64,000 nucleotides of DNA from Chitinophagaceae bacterium (GCA_019638595.1 JAHBTJ010000026.1:1-64000); one strand, 5' to 3'. Positions 8,042 to 16,745 are shown, numbered from the stretch's first letter. A program made the numbers and translations. The notes: generated by a model not told the origin, from the letters alone.

Positions 8042-8096
8042 TGAAACTCCAAACCACAAACCCGAAACCTGTAACAGCCATCAAATCACAAATCCA

Positions 8097-9203
8097 TCAC
8101 ACAGCCACTCCTTCTTCGTGCATCACTTCCTTAATAGCTTTCAGCAGCGCCCGTACATCATCCGGAAATATCTGGCCAATATTTCCTATACGGAAGGCAT
8201 CCGTTTTACTAAGCTTACCGGGGTAAATTACAAATCCCCGTTGGTTTAGCTTTTCATAAAACCGGTCAAACTTAAAGTCGGGAGAGGATGGGTATAAGAA
8301 GGAAGTAATAATATGCCCCTGTATTCCGGGCTTCAGGTATTGTTGAAATCCCATGAGGTGCATGCCTTCGTCCAGGATCTTTTTATTGGTTTTATACCGT
8401 TGTTCTCTTGCGGCGATGCCTCCTTCTTCTTCCAGCTCTTTCATAGCCTGCTTAAAAGCCATAATGCTTAATGTTGGGGGCGTAAACCGGAACTGGCCAT
8501 TCGCTTCCAGTCCTGCCCATTGCTCATAGAGGTCAAGGCTCAGGCTTCTTGCCTGTCCTTTTGCTTTTTCAAGCTCTTTCTTTTTACACAATGCAAAAGC
8601 AAACCCCGGCACTCCTTCAATGCATTTGTTAGAGGAAGAAACCAGGAAGTCAATATTCATGGTAACCATATCCATGGTAACGCCGCCAAAGCTGCTCATG
8701 GCATCCACAATAAATATTTTGTTGTGCTCTTTACAAACAGCGCCTATGGCCTGTATGGGATTAAACAACCCGGTAGTAGTTTCGCTGTGTATGCAGGCAA
8801 CATGTGTTATATCCTTATGCTGCGCCAGGTAGCTGTCTACATCGCCGGGGTCTACTATAGCATCTTCTTCAAACCTTAACACATCATGCGCAAGCTTATG
8901 GATCTTTGCCATTTTAACGATCCGTTCGCCATATGCCCCGTTCACCAGCACAAGCAATTTGTCGTTTTCGCCCACTACACTGCTTATTACACTCTCCACC
9001 CCAAATGTGCCCGATCCCTGGATGATCACACATTCATATCCTTCTTCCTTTGGAGCATGAGCCAGCAGCAGCAAATCTTCTCTTATTTCTTTCACAGCTT
9101 TCACAAAAGCATGATCACGCGATCCCATATCTTCCAGCATGGCTTGTTTAACCGTTAAAGATGTGGATAAAGGCCCCGGTGTAAATAATAAAGAATGAGA
9201 CAT
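8097..9203 (-). CDS. phnW: 2-aminoethylphosphonate--pyruvate transaminase
   Basis: A 368-residue PLP-dependent class V aminotransferase. It begins LLFTPGPLSTS, the signature N terminus of PhnW and related alanine-glyoxylate transaminases. The PLP-lysine motif SSSNKCIEGVPG places the Schiff-base lysine at K193, with the pyridine-nitrogen aspartate in VDAMSSFGG at D168. The reaction moves the amino group of 2-aminoethylphosphonate to pyruvate, giving phosphonoacetaldehyde and alanine. It is the downstream gene of a two-gene unit with a DUF5690 membrane protein, 27 bases apart. No phosphonoacetaldehyde hydrolase (phnX) is in the window; the repeat nest immediately downstream could have replaced it. 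Full family length and intact motifs. Confidence 0.9.
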   Translation of the reverse strand: MSHSLLFTPGPLSTSLTVKQAMLEDMGSRDHAFVKAVKEIREDLLLLAHAPKEEGYECVIIQGSGTFGVESVISSVVGENDKLLVLVNGAYGERIVKMAKIHKLAHDVLRFEEDAIVDPGDVDSYLAQHKDITHVACIHSETTTGLFNPIQAIGAVCKEHNKIFIVDAMSSFGGVTMDMVTMNIDFLVSSSNKCIEGVPGFAFALCKKKELEKAKGQARSLSLDLYEQWAGLEANGQFRFTPPTLSIMAFKQAMKELEEEGGIAAREQRYKTNKKILDEGMHLMGFQQYLKPGIQGHIITSFLYPSSPDFKFDRFYEKLNQRGFVIYPGKLSKTDAFRIGNIGQIFPDDVRALLKAIKEVMHEEGVAV

Positions 9204-9230
9204 AGTTTTTGTTTTATTGAATATGTTATT

Positions 9231-10538
9231 TTAAAGCGTTGTAACGGCAGGCGCAACCCGCGCTTTTTTTCTTTCGCGCAAGGCGCTCCTGTAAAAAAAG
9301 ATGCAGGCAACCAGCAACAATATGCCTGCCAGCACCGATTGCAGGTAGGTAAATTTTATTAACACCACCGACCAGTTCAGCTCTTTCATAAAAAATTCTT
9401 TGTATAACATTAACACTACGCTGCCCAGGTAACCGATCGAATCGCACATGTACACGAAAAATCCCGCGTTAGCTTTTATCCTGAAATAGGCTATCATTCG
9501 CTCGAACAGCGCTATTTGCATAGGCATGTACGCAAGAAACAGGCCGGTACCCAAAAGAAGCATCCACCAGAAAGGAGAAATTTTATGTAGCTGGAATAAT
9601 AAAGTAGCCGCCCCGCTTATTAAAAAACCGGTTGCTATAATGCCGTTTACAGCCCAAAAACCTTTTAAATTACTTTTAATGGCGGAAAGACTGCCTACTA
9701 CAGCCAATACAATAATGCTGGTAATGGCTTCCGTTTGGGTAAATACATTTTTATTCCAGCCCGGGTCAATTTCCTGCCATATTTCAACGGCAAAATTGTC
9801 GCGGAAATCGCGCAGGGTGGCAAGAAAAGTGTAGAGTATAATAAATGAAACAATGCCCCAGCCGTAATACCTGAAAACATTCCGCTTATCCTGGTTGCTC
9901 ATGGGCAGCCTGGGAGAACGGGCAGCAATATCTTCTTCGCTCGGCGCGGGCACAACCGATAACATCCATACAAAAAGGAAAAAAAGAGGCAGAAAAAGCA
10001 ATCCCATTACGAACGGCATCCAGAATTCCGATACGCCCGGAAACCATTCCCTTACATCAAAATAAATGGTTTTAAGCATACCGGAAGAAACAATAAGACT
10101 GATGCTTAATCCTATAGCAAGCACTTCCGTGAACCGGCGTCCTTCAAGATAGCTGAATACAATGCCCCATATCATACCCAAAGGCAAACCATTCAAAAAC
10201 AAAAAGAAAAAATTATAGGGATACGGAACCAGTCCAAAGAGCAGCAGGGCGGTTTCCGCGAACAGGATCAGCCCTATGATCAGTTTGGAGCGGCTGGCCG
10301 ACTTTAATTCGGAAATAACTTTAATGCCAATGAATTTAGAAAGCATGTACCCGAACACCTGCGAAATAATAAGCACGATCTTATAGTGAATGCCCCACAG
10401 GGACAATCCCTCGTACGTGCCCGCATTAAAAGGTTTTCGAAAAGCGTACATGCAGAAGTATGTACCAAAAGCGGCCAACATACACCATACAATAAAAAAA
10501 AGTTTTGAAGATGTCAATAATTTTTTAACGACACTCAT
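9231..10538 (-). CDS. DUF5690-family multi-pass membrane protein, possible aminophosphonate transporter
   Basis: A 435-residue protein with about 12 hydrophobic segments and an N-terminal FGTYFCMYAFRKPFNAGTY, which recalls the sugar-phosphate/anion-symporter corner of the major facilitator fold. It matches what I know as DUF5690, a Bacteroidota family of unknown function. It is the first gene of a two-gene unit with phnW, and divergent from the PLP-synthesis gene pdxJ. An inference from this context is uptake of 2-aminoethylphosphonate or a related anion; nothing in the sequence proves a substrate. The C terminus is short and basic, facing the cytoplasm. Confidence 0.75.
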   Translation of the reverse strand: MSVVKKLLTSSKLFFIVWCMLAAFGTYFCMYAFRKPFNAGTYEGLSLWGIHYKIVLIISQVFGYMLSKFIGIKVISELKSASRSKLIIGLILFAETALLLFGLVPYPYNFFFLFLNGLPLGMIWGIVFSYLEGRRFTEVLAIGLSISLIVSSGMLKTIYFDVREWFPGVSEFWMPFVMGLLFLPLFFLFVWMLSVVPAPSEEDIAARSPRLPMSNQDKRNVFRYYGWGIVSFIILYTFLATLRDFRDNFAVEIWQEIDPGWNKNVFTQTEAITSIIVLAVVGSLSAIKSNLKGFWAVNGIIATGFLISGAATLLFQLHKISPFWWMLLLGTGLFLAYMPMQIALFERMIAYFRIKANAGFFVYMCDSIGYLGSVVLMLYKEFFMKELNWSVVLIKFTYLQSVLAGILLLVACIFFYRSALRERKKARVAPAVTTL

Positions 10539-10662
10539 ATGCAGGTTTTAATGATGGCGGCTATAACCGGTTATTATATTTATTAAACTTTGTTTAGTAT
10601 TTGTAAATATACGGAAAACGCATAAATAAATGCTTACAATTAAAATTGAGAGGATAAGACTT

Positions 10663-10670
10663 TAATTTTG
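10663..10670 (+). promoter_or_regulatory. -7 promoter element placed for a leaderless pdxJ transcript
   Basis: TAATTTTG matches the Bacteroidota primary-sigma -7 consensus TAnnTTTG. It ends only 4 bases before the pdxJ ATG at 10675, so transcription should start at or next to the start codon. I see no well-spaced TTG/TTTG -33 box. Confidence 0.45.
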
Positions 10671-10674
10671 CAAT

Positions 10675-11406
10675 ATGCATTACAATACCAAACTTTCCGT
10701 AAACATAAACAAAATTGCCACGCTTCGTAACAGCCGTGGAGGAAATAACCCGGATGTATTAAAAGCAGCGCTTGATATTGAGCGGTTTGGCGCCGACGGC
10801 ATAACCGTACATCCCCGCCCGGATGAACGTCATATCCGCTACAGTGATGTGCGGGCCATTAAAAAGGCGATCGTTACCGAATTCAATATAGAAGGGAATT
10901 GCAGGGAACAAAAATTCGTAGACCTGGTGCTGGAAACAAAACCCGGCCAGGTAACGCTGGTACCCGATGAACTGGGGCAGATCACCAGCGATCACGGTTG
11001 GGATACCATAAAACATAAAGATTACTTAACAGGCATTATCCGTGTTTTTAAGGAAGCCGGGATCAGGGTATCCATTTTTGTAGACCCGGTGATAGAAATG
11101 GTAGAAGGCGCCGCCGCTACGGGCACCGACAGGATTGAACTGTATACGGAAGGGTATGCAAAACAGTTTTTGACCGATAAACAAAAAGCCGTTGCCCCCT
11201 ATGTGGCAGCCGCCCAAAAGGCCAGGGAATTAAAGCTGGGCTTAAACGCGGGGCATGATCTTGACTTGCAAAACCTGCGCTGGTTCAGGCAACACATTCC
11301 CTGGCTGGATGAGGTATCAATAGGGCATGCGCTCATTTCGGACGCATTGTACCTGGGGCTGGAAAATACCGTACAGCTTTATAAAAGGCAACTGAAGGAC
11401 AAATAA
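10675..11406 (+). CDS. pdxJ: pyridoxine 5'-phosphate synthase
   Basis: A 243-residue TIM-barrel enzyme with the family hallmarks: [17 protein letters not shown] at the N terminus, [28 protein letters not shown], and a C-terminal LGLNAGHDL. It condenses 1-deoxyxylulose 5-phosphate with 3-amino-2-oxopropyl phosphate in the last step of DXP-dependent vitamin B6 synthesis in the cytoplasm. Length is normal for the family. It diverges from the DUF5690-phnW pair, whose second product needs PLP; whether this is functional or chance is unknown. The start is fixed by the first ATG after a TAATTTTG element. Confidence 0.95.
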   Translation: MHYNTKLSVNINKIATLRNSRGGNNPDVLKAALDIERFGADGITVHPRPDERHIRYSDVRAIKKAIVTEFNIEGNCREQKFVDLVLETKPGQVTLVPDELGQITSDHGWDTIKHKDYLTGIIRVFKEAGIRVSIFVDPVIEMVEGAAATGTDRIELYTEGYAKQFLTDKQKAVAPYVAAAQKARELKLGLNAGHDLDLQNLRWFRQHIPWLDEVSIGHALISDALYLGLENTVQLYKRQLKDK

Positions 11407-11474
11407 GGGAAGCCCGTTCAAAAAAATCCCATGGCATGAATATTGATTTAATAGTAGCTTAAACTACTACAATT

Positions 11475-11996
11475 ATGAAAAAGAATGCATTATTCGCCAT
11501 GACTGCCGGTTTGCTGTTTACTACCGGTATTGCCATAGGACAGGATCAAAAACCGGCTGCAAGTCCGGCGGCATCCACCACCGCCCAAATAGCCAGCGGC
11601 GCTACTGTTACAATCAACTATGCCCAACCTTCTGTAAAGGGCAGAACTATTGGAAAAGATCTTGAACCATTGCCGGGAAAGGTTTGGCGTACCGGCGCCA
11701 ATGAAGCTTCGGTTTTTGAAACAGACAAGGACATAACAGTGCAGGGACAAAAGCTGCCGGCAGGGAAATACGGATTCTTTACTTTATCGGGCGATGGGGA
11801 GTGGACCATTATTTTTAATAAAACATGGAAGCAATGGGGCGCTTTTGAATACAAAGAAGCCGATGATGTTTTGAGGGTTAAAGCACCGGTAGCAAAAGCG
11901 CCGGCTTTTTCTGAAAAATTAACTATTACTGCAGATCCCAACGGAGAAGTGAGCTTATTATGGGGCGATAATAAAGTGGATTTTAAGGTAGAATAA
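11475..11996 (+). CDS. secreted DUF2911-family protein
   Basis: A 173-residue protein with a signal peptide (MKKNALFAMTAGLLFTTGIAIGQ) followed by a Pro/Ala-rich linker. The core reads TVTINYAQPSVKGRTI, LEPLPGKVWRTGANEAS, LPAGKYGFFTL and FNKTWKQWG, the DUF2911 pattern common in Bacteroidota. Function of the family is unknown; the fold is predicted as an all-beta exported domain. It stands alone between pdxJ and a decayed repeat, on the plus strand. Confidence 0.85.
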   Translation: MKKNALFAMTAGLLFTTGIAIGQDQKPAASPAASTTAQIASGATVTINYAQPSVKGRTIGKDLEPLPGKVWRTGANEASVFETDKDITVQGQKLPAGKYGFFTLSGDGEWTIIFNKTWKQWGAFEYKEADDVLRVKAPVAKAPAFSEKLTITADPNGEVSLLWGDNKVDFKVE

Positions 11997-12048
11997 ATCT
12001 TTGTTAAGCAGGGGGAGCCTGGGTTGCTGATTTAAAGACTCTAAACGG

Positions 12049-12296
12049 GTGCCCGGGTGCGGTCTTCTTTATATAACTATATAATAACCAGGGGTAGCGC
12101 CTGTGGCGCATAATTTAAAAATTATTGCTCTTTGTCTACAAACAGGTAACAGGTTGTGCCGATGGCACAGAAAATCTAATATATCCAACAGCATTTTGTA
12201 TAGTGGAGAGAGGGAACTAAAAGTATTTTATTCGCCCGGGATGCACACCTGGAACAGGCCGCATAGCGGCTGCCTGCTTGTAGAAAAAATGCGGCT
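12049..12296. repeat. decayed third copy of the MITE-like unit
   Basis: From GTGCCCGGGTGCGG to the hisIE stop the order of segments is the same as inside 6999-7332: ACCAGGGGTAGCGCCTGTGGCGC, GGTTGTGCCGATGGCACAG, CCAACAGCATTTTGTATA, GGCCGCATAGCGGCTGCCTG. Both terminal inverted repeats are missing. It fills the roughly 300-base gap between the DUF2911 gene and hisIE and abuts the hisIE stop codon; its hairpins may serve as the operon end. Confidence 0.65.
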
Positions 12297-12893
12297 TTAT
12301 TTTGAATGCCTGCCTTTCAGGATATTTACCACATCGCTGAGCTTATATCCTTTGGCATTCAGCAGGATAAGATAATGAAACAACAGGTCGGCAGATTCGT
12401 TCAGGAACAATTCATCATTATTGTCTTTCGCCTCAATTACGGTCTCTACCGCTTCTTCGCCTACCTTTTGCGCTATTTTATTGATGCCTTTTTGAAAGAG
12501 TTTCGCTACGTACGATTCTTCAGGCGCTACTTTTTTTCTCAGCTCTATAATATCTTCGAGGTAATACAGGAAATCATCCCTGTGATTTTTTTCATCCCAG
12601 CAGGTATCCGCGCCGGTATGACAAACCGGCCCCAGCGGATGCGCTTTTATTAACAGTGTATCATGGTCACAGTCAACCGCGGCCGATCTCAGCTCAAGAA
12701 AATGACCGCTCTCCTCTCCTTTTGTCCAAAGCCGTTTTTTGCTGCGGCTATAAAAAGTTACCTTACCTGTTTGCATGGTTGTATTCCAGGCCTCTTCATT
12801 CATAAATCCCAGCATCAAAACCTTTTGGGTATCCACATCCTGAATAATAGCAGGTACCAGCCCGTCGCTGTACTTTTTAAAATCAATTTTCAT
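12297..12893 (-). CDS. hisIE: bifunctional phosphoribosyl-AMP cyclohydrolase / phosphoribosyl-ATP diphosphatase
   Basis: A 198-residue fusion carrying histidine steps 2 and 3. The HisI half (about residues 1-105) shows VLMLGFMNEEAW, VTFYSRSKKRLWTKGE, and the metal-binding DCDHDTLLIK and GPVCHTGADTCW. The HisE half (about 110-198) shows KKVAPEESYVAKLFQKG, KVGEEAVETVIEAK and ESADLLFHYLILL. The order HisI-HisE and length are normal for Bacteroidota. It is the last his gene in this minus-strand series, 23 bases after the TfoX-like gene. Its stop abuts a repeat remnant. Confidence 0.95.
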   Translation of the reverse strand: MKIDFKKYSDGLVPAIIQDVDTQKVLMLGFMNEEAWNTTMQTGKVTFYSRSKKRLWTKGEESGHFLELRSAAVDCDHDTLLIKAHPLGPVCHTGADTCWDEKNHRDDFLYYLEDIIELRKKVAPEESYVAKLFQKGINKIAQKVGEEAVETVIEAKDNNDELFLNESADLLFHYLILLNAKGYKLSDVVNILKGRHSK

Positions 12894-12916
12894 CGAATAT
12901 CAATAAAGGCTGCAAG

Positions 12917-13264
12917 TTAATGTTTCTTTTTCGATGACTTTGCCTTATCATTAAAACCAAGACAAAGCTTTATCCAGAATTCAAAATCTTTTTTTGTTTT
13001 AAACCCGTCTGGCGCTACACAGCAATAACCATTCATCACCCTGCCTTTCATTATCATGGGCTGGTATGCTTTTCGCTTTTGTAATGAAGCCTGTATAGCG
13101 GGATCGAAACGGCACATCAATTGCTCTCCTGTTACGTTTACACACATTTTTCCATTTACTAAAAAAGCCAACCCGCTAAACATTTTCTTTTCTTCAACCT
13201 GAAGTTCCGGCACAGCAGCGAGATAAGCCCTTATGCGTTCAGCAAGACCCGTATTATAAGCCAT
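12917..13264 (-). CDS. TfoX N-terminal domain protein
   Basis: A 115-residue protein consisting of only the TfoX/Sxy N-terminal domain: GLAERIRAYL, EEKKMFSGLAFLVNGKMCVNV, LMCRFDP, MKGRVMNGYC, and a lysine-rich end. In gammaproteobacteria TfoX controls competence, but stand-alone N-terminal domains in Bacteroidota have no established role. It lies between hisF and hisIE with gaps of 14 and 23 bases, so it is probably co-transcribed with histidine genes. A link to histidine synthesis is not evident. Confidence 0.85.
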   Translation of the reverse strand: MAYNTGLAERIRAYLAAVPELQVEEKKMFSGLAFLVNGKMCVNVTGEQLMCRFDPAIQASLQKRKAYQPMIMKGRVMNGYCCVAPDGFKTKKDFEFWIKLCLGFNDKAKSSKKKH

Positions 13265-13278
13265 ATGTAAATCATTTT

Positions 13279-14037
13279 CTATAAACGAACTTCAACTTCC
13301 TTAGAAAAAAGGTATTGTTTTAAACCTGTAATACTTATTTCCTTGAAATGAAATATACTGGCTGCCAGGGCGGCGTCTGCCTTCCCTTCTTCAAAAACCG
13401 TTACAAAATGTTCCATAGTTCCGCCGCCGCCGCTTGCTATTACAGGAACAGGCAATTGTTCCGAAAGTATGCGGGTAATATCAAGCGCAAAGCCTTGCTT
13501 AGTACCATCGTGGTTCATGGATGTAAGTAATATCTCCCCGGCACCCAGCTCCACGGCCTGTTTTGCCCATTCAAAGCATTTTGTACCGGTTTTTGTTCTT
13601 CCGCCATTCAGGTACACATACCATTCCCCGTCTTCTTCTTTTTTTGTATCAATGGCCAGAACCACGCACTGGCTCCCGAATTCTTTTGCCAGCTCATTTA
13701 CAAGCTGCGGGTTCTTATACGCCGCCGTGTTTACAGAAATCTTGTCGGCGCCATTCTGCAATAATACACTCACATCCTGCACACTGCCAATGCCCCCACC
13801 CACCGTAAAAGGAATATTGATATGGTGTGAGATGCGGTTGGCCAACTCACTCAGCGTTTTTCTTTTTTCAACGGTAGCGGTAATGTCAAGAAACACCAAT
13901 TCATCCGCTCCTTCTTTTGCATACAGGGCGCCCAGTTCCACCGGGTCGCCTGCATCACGCAGATTCACAAAATTTGTTCCCTTAACAGTTCTGCCATCTT
14001 TTATATCAAGACAAGGGATGATTCTTTTTGTAAGCAT
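13279..14037 (-). CDS. hisF: imidazole glycerol phosphate synthase, cyclase subunit
   Basis: A 252-residue TIM barrel with [20 protein letters not shown], catalytic D11 (CLDIKDG) and D130 (VLAIDTKK), phosphate-binding [11 protein letters not shown] and [13 protein letters not shown]. HisF cyclises the ammonia-bearing intermediate to imidazole glycerol phosphate and AICAR, using ammonia delivered by HisH, which is coded upstream on the same strand. A four-helix protein gene separates it from hisA. Length and catalytic residues are intact. Confidence 0.96.
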   Translation of the reverse strand: MLTKRIIPCLDIKDGRTVKGTNFVNLRDAGDPVELGALYAKEGADELVFLDITATVEKRKTLSELANRISHHINIPFTVGGGIGSVQDVSVLLQNGADKISVNTAAYKNPQLVNELAKEFGSQCVVLAIDTKKEEDGEWYVYLNGGRTKTGTKCFEWAKQAVELGAGEILLTSMNHDGTKQGFALDITRILSEQLPVPVIASGGGGTMEHFVTVFEEGKADAALAASIFHFKEISITGLKQYLFSKEVEVRL

Positions 14038-14105
14038 AAGAAGATTTCGAATTTGAGATTTGAAATTTGAGATTTGTGGTTTATGGTTTGAAGTTTATGG
14101 TTAAA

Positions 14106-14504
14106 TCACTGCCGGTTTCGAAATTTCTGGCCTTTTATCAGTGATTTATTTAGATAACTCATAAATGCTGCAATCCTGGTAGAAAGTTGCTCATATTGAC
14201 AAACGGTTTCTTCGAATTCCTTTTCAGTTATGTATTGCTGATCAAATGCTCTATATAATTGTGAACGAACTTCACCGCAAGAACCCTTTGCAACTCCTAA
14301 AAAATTAATAAACTCTAATCTTGAAGAGCGATCAAATCCTTCTGCAATATTATCCATAACCGACCCTGCTGATGATTTTATTTGCTCTTTGAATTTATAC
14401 TCCCTTAAGAAAACTTCTTTTTGAGTAAGCCGGAATATCTTTAAGGAAAGCGCTCTCGATTGTTTCCAAATTTCCAGCTCCTCAAACTTTAAAATAGTAG
14501 GCAT
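14106..14504 (-). CDS. four helix bundle protein (23S rRNA intervening-sequence type)
   Basis: A 132-residue, all-helical protein: FEELEIWKQSRALSLKIF, EYKFKEQIKSSAGSVMDNIAEGF, FINFLGVAKGSCGEVRSQLYRAF. These are the hallmarks of the S23 / four helix bundle family first seen in intervening sequences of 23S rRNA genes. The start MPTILKFEELEIW is preferred over one 7 codons upstream. It sits between hisA and hisF, and is bounded on both sides by 7-base-period repeats (14041-14103 and 14525-14560), suggesting insertion into a once-contiguous his operon. Function of free-standing copies is unknown. Confidence 0.85.
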   Translation of the reverse strand: MPTILKFEELEIWKQSRALSLKIFRLTQKEVFLREYKFKEQIKSSAGSVMDNIAEGFDRSSRLEFINFLGVAKGSCGEVRSQLYRAFDQQYITEKEFEETVCQYEQLSTRIAAFMSYLNKSLIKGQKFRNRQ

Positions 14505-14552
14505 GTTATTATAAATTAGCAACACCTAAAACTACAAACAATAAACCACAAA

Positions 14553-15266
14553 CTATAAACTTCTCAAATCCCTAACATCTACCCTTCCCTCATAAATCGC
14601 TTTTCCTACTATTGCTCCTTTACAACCGGCTTCGCTCAGTGTATGCAGATCATCCATATTGCTCACACCACCGCTGGCAATAAAATACAATGCGGGAAAT
14701 TTTTGAATGATATTTTTATACAGGTCTGTTGATGGCCCCTCGAGCTTCCCGTCTTTGCTTACATCTGTACAGAATAATTGAGTTACGCCATGGTCAATAT
14801 ATTTTTCTATAAAATCGTATATCCGGATATCGGTTGTTTCCAGCCAGCCTGCAACAGCAATTTTTTCATCCTTTACATCGGCGCCCAACAAAAATTTGTC
14901 AGCGCCAAAAACAGAGAACCATCTCACCAGTTCTTTTTCATCTTTTACAGCTATACTGCCCACTGTAACCAGTGCCGCCCCTGAATTAAAAACAATCTTT
15001 ACATCGTCTTCTTTTTTGATACCACCGCCAAAATCTATAACGAGCGCAGTTTTCCCCGCGATCGTTTCCAATACCTTCCAGTTTTTTACCTGCCCCGCTT
15101 TGGCGCCGTCAAGATCCACCAAATGCAGGCGCCTTAAGCCCGCATCCTCAAACGCTTTGGCTACTTCCAGCGGATGTTCATTGTAAATTTTCTTTTGCGC
15201 GTAATCACCCTGGGTCAGCCGAACGCATTTACCTTCTATAATATCTATTGCCGGAATTATTTCCAT
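14553..15266 (-). CDS. hisA: phosphoribosylformimino-AICAR ribotide isomerase
   Basis: A 237-residue TIM barrel: MEIIPAIDIIEGKCVRLTQGD with catalytic D8, LHLVDLDGAKAG, IDFGGGIKKEDDV, and D130 in LLGADVKDEK, and C-terminal FIASGGVSNMDDL plus GCKGAIVGKAIYEG. It performs the Amadori rearrangement in histidine synthesis. It is 15 bases downstream of hisH and is followed by the four-helix gene and hisF on the same strand. Full length and intact. Confidence 0.96.
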   Translation of the reverse strand: MEIIPAIDIIEGKCVRLTQGDYAQKKIYNEHPLEVAKAFEDAGLRRLHLVDLDGAKAGQVKNWKVLETIAGKTALVIDFGGGIKKEDDVKIVFNSGAALVTVGSIAVKDEKELVRWFSVFGADKFLLGADVKDEKIAVAGWLETTDIRIYDFIEKYIDHGVTQLFCTDVSKDGKLEGPSTDLYKNIIQKFPALYFIASGGVSNMDDLHTLSEAGCKGAIVGKAIYEGRVDVRDLRSL

Positions 15267-15281
15267 TGCCTATTTCCAGTT

Positions 15282-15881
15282 TTAAATTGCAATAAAGTTT
15301 TTCAGAATTTGTTCTCCTTTGCCGGCGCTTTTCTCAGGGTGAAACTGCACGCCGTAAAAATTGTTTTTATGCAAAGCCGAGCTGTACGGCAATATATAAT
15401 CAGTGGTTGCTATAGTATGCTCGCCGAGGGCAGCATAATAGCTGTGTACAAAATAAGCGTAGCTGCCATCCGGCACTTCATTAAAAAGCGGTGTTTTCAG
15501 ATCATAAATATTATTCCAGCCGATTTGCGGGATCTTTAGTTGTTTAGCAGCGCCTGCAGCTTTACCAAAATATTTTACATCTTCGTCAAATATATTCAGG
15601 CAATCCACATTATTTTCTTCCGAGAACCGGCACATCAACTGCATACCGAGGCAAATGCCCAGCACCGGTTGCTGCAGGTTTTTAATTATCATATCCAATC
15701 CTCTTTCCTTTAAATAGCGCATGGCGCTGCTCGCCTCGCCCACTCCCGGAAATATTACCTTATCAGCCCGTTGAATTTCATTCACATTGTCCGTTACCTT
15801 AGCTTCGGCGCCTATCCGTTCCAGGGCATATAAAACAGATTGAATATTTCCGGCATTATATTTTATAATTACAAGATTCAT
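15282..15881 (-). CDS. hisH: imidazole glycerol phosphate synthase, glutaminase subunit
   Basis: A 199-residue class I glutamine amidotransferase: YNAGNIQSV at the N terminus, KVIFPGVGEASSAM, nucleophile C77 in VLGICLGMQLM, and VQFHPEKSAGKG with the catalytic His and Glu. It releases ammonia for HisF. It is the first his gene of the minus-strand series; 93 bases separate it from the trpA stop, and a tRNA-Gly on the opposite strand fills that gap. hisG, hisD, hisC and hisB are not in the window. Confidence 0.96.
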   Translation of the reverse strand: MNLVIIKYNAGNIQSVLYALERIGAEAKVTDNVNEIQRADKVIFPGVGEASSAMRYLKERGLDMIIKNLQQPVLGICLGMQLMCRFSEENNVDCLNIFDEDVKYFGKAAGAAKQLKIPQIGWNNIYDLKTPLFNEVPDGSYAYFVHSYYAALGEHTIATTDYILPYSSALHKNNFYGVQFHPEKSAGKGEQILKNFIAI

Positions 15882-15897
15882 TGTAACTTAGTTTCAT

Positions 15898-15970
15898 GCG
15901 GAAGTAGCTCAGTTGGCAGAGCATCAGTTTCCCAAACTGAAGGCCGCGGGTTCGAGCCCCGTTTTCCGCT
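15898..15970 (+). tRNA. tRNA-Gly (anticodon CCC)
   Basis: The cloverleaf is readable: acceptor GCGGAAG pairs with TTTCCGC before discriminator T; D arm AGCTCAGTTGGCAGAGC; anticodon stem TCAGT/ACTGA around loop TTCCCAA with anticodon CCC at 15931-15933; T arm with GGTTCGAGCCC. CCA is not encoded. The gene lies on the plus strand in the 93-base gap between two minus-strand genes, trpA and hisH, so a transcript reading from trp into his would carry its antisense. Confidence 0.93.
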
Positions 15971-15974
15971 CATT

Positions 15975-16745
15975 TTATTTTAATATTCCTTCCAGGAATT
16001 TTTTTGTTGTCGTTTTTACATCCGGGTTCTCCTGCAATGCTTTTATGTATGCGCTGCCAATGATAGCGCCATTCGCATGTACGCACGCAGATTCAAAGCT
16101 GGATCTGTCTTTTATGCCAAAACCTACCAGCACCGGGTTATTAAGCCGCATATCCTTCAACCTTTCCAGGTATACTTCCACGTTAGAAAAGTTTTTGTCT
16201 TTGCCTGTGGTAGAAGAAGATGAAACCGCATATATAAATCCCGTACTCAGCTCATCAATCTTCCTGATCCTATCTGCCGAAGTTTCCGGTGTAACCAGGA
16301 AAATAAAATCCAGTCCGTACTTTTTTACTGTTGGGCCATATTCTGTTTCAAATTCCCTTACCGGGATATCAGGAAGTATCAACCCGTCAACGCCGGCAGC
16401 AGCAACATCCTTACAGAATTTTTCAAAGCCATATTGCAAAACAGGATTGATATACCCCATCAATATTACCGGCACATGAACCGTTTTCCGCATTTGCTGC
16501 AACTGGCCGATCAGCGCTTTAATGGTCATACCGTTTAGCAAAGCCACACCACCGCTTTCCTGTATCACCGGGCCATCCGCTAACGGATCACTATAGGGTA
16601 TTCCCAGTTCAATCAGGTCAGCGCCATTCGCCTGCAATGCTTCCATCACTTCTATTGTACTGTTCAATGTGGGATAACCCGCCGTACAATAGATGTTCAA
16701 AACATTGTTTTGCTTTTGCTTAAATAGTTGTTGTATTCTGGTCAT
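15975..16745 (-). CDS. trpA: tryptophan synthase alpha subunit
   Basis: A 256-residue TIM barrel with LNIYCTAGYPTLNST, catalytic E46 (LIELGIPYSDP) and D57 (LADGP), VDGLILPDIP, and a glycine-rich VGFGIKDR phosphate site. It cleaves indole-3-glycerol phosphate and passes indole to TrpB. It is the last trp gene of the operon and ends 5 bases from the tRNA-Gly gene on the other strand. The gap to trpB (about 310 bases) is filled by hairpin repeats. Confidence 0.96.
   Translation of the reverse strand: MTRIQQLFKQKQNNVLNIYCTAGYPTLNSTIEVMEALQANGADLIELGIPYSDPLADGPVIQESGGVALLNGMTIKALIGQLQQMRKTVHVPVILMGYINPVLQYGFEKFCKDVAAAGVDGLILPDIPVREFETEYGPTVKKYGLDFIFLVTPETSADRIRKIDELSTGFIYAVSSSSTTGKDKNFSNVEVYLERLKDMRLNNPVLVGFGIKDRSSFESACVHANGAIIGSAYIKALQENPDVKTTTKKFLEGILK

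Noticed and set aside
6669-8096. CRISPR array
   Set aside because: The repeats are long, few and unevenly spaced, with hairpins and no uniform spacers; no cas genes in the window.
13469-14056. 195-codon open frame opposite hisF
   Set aside because: Antisense shadow; hisF is full length with intact catalytic residues.
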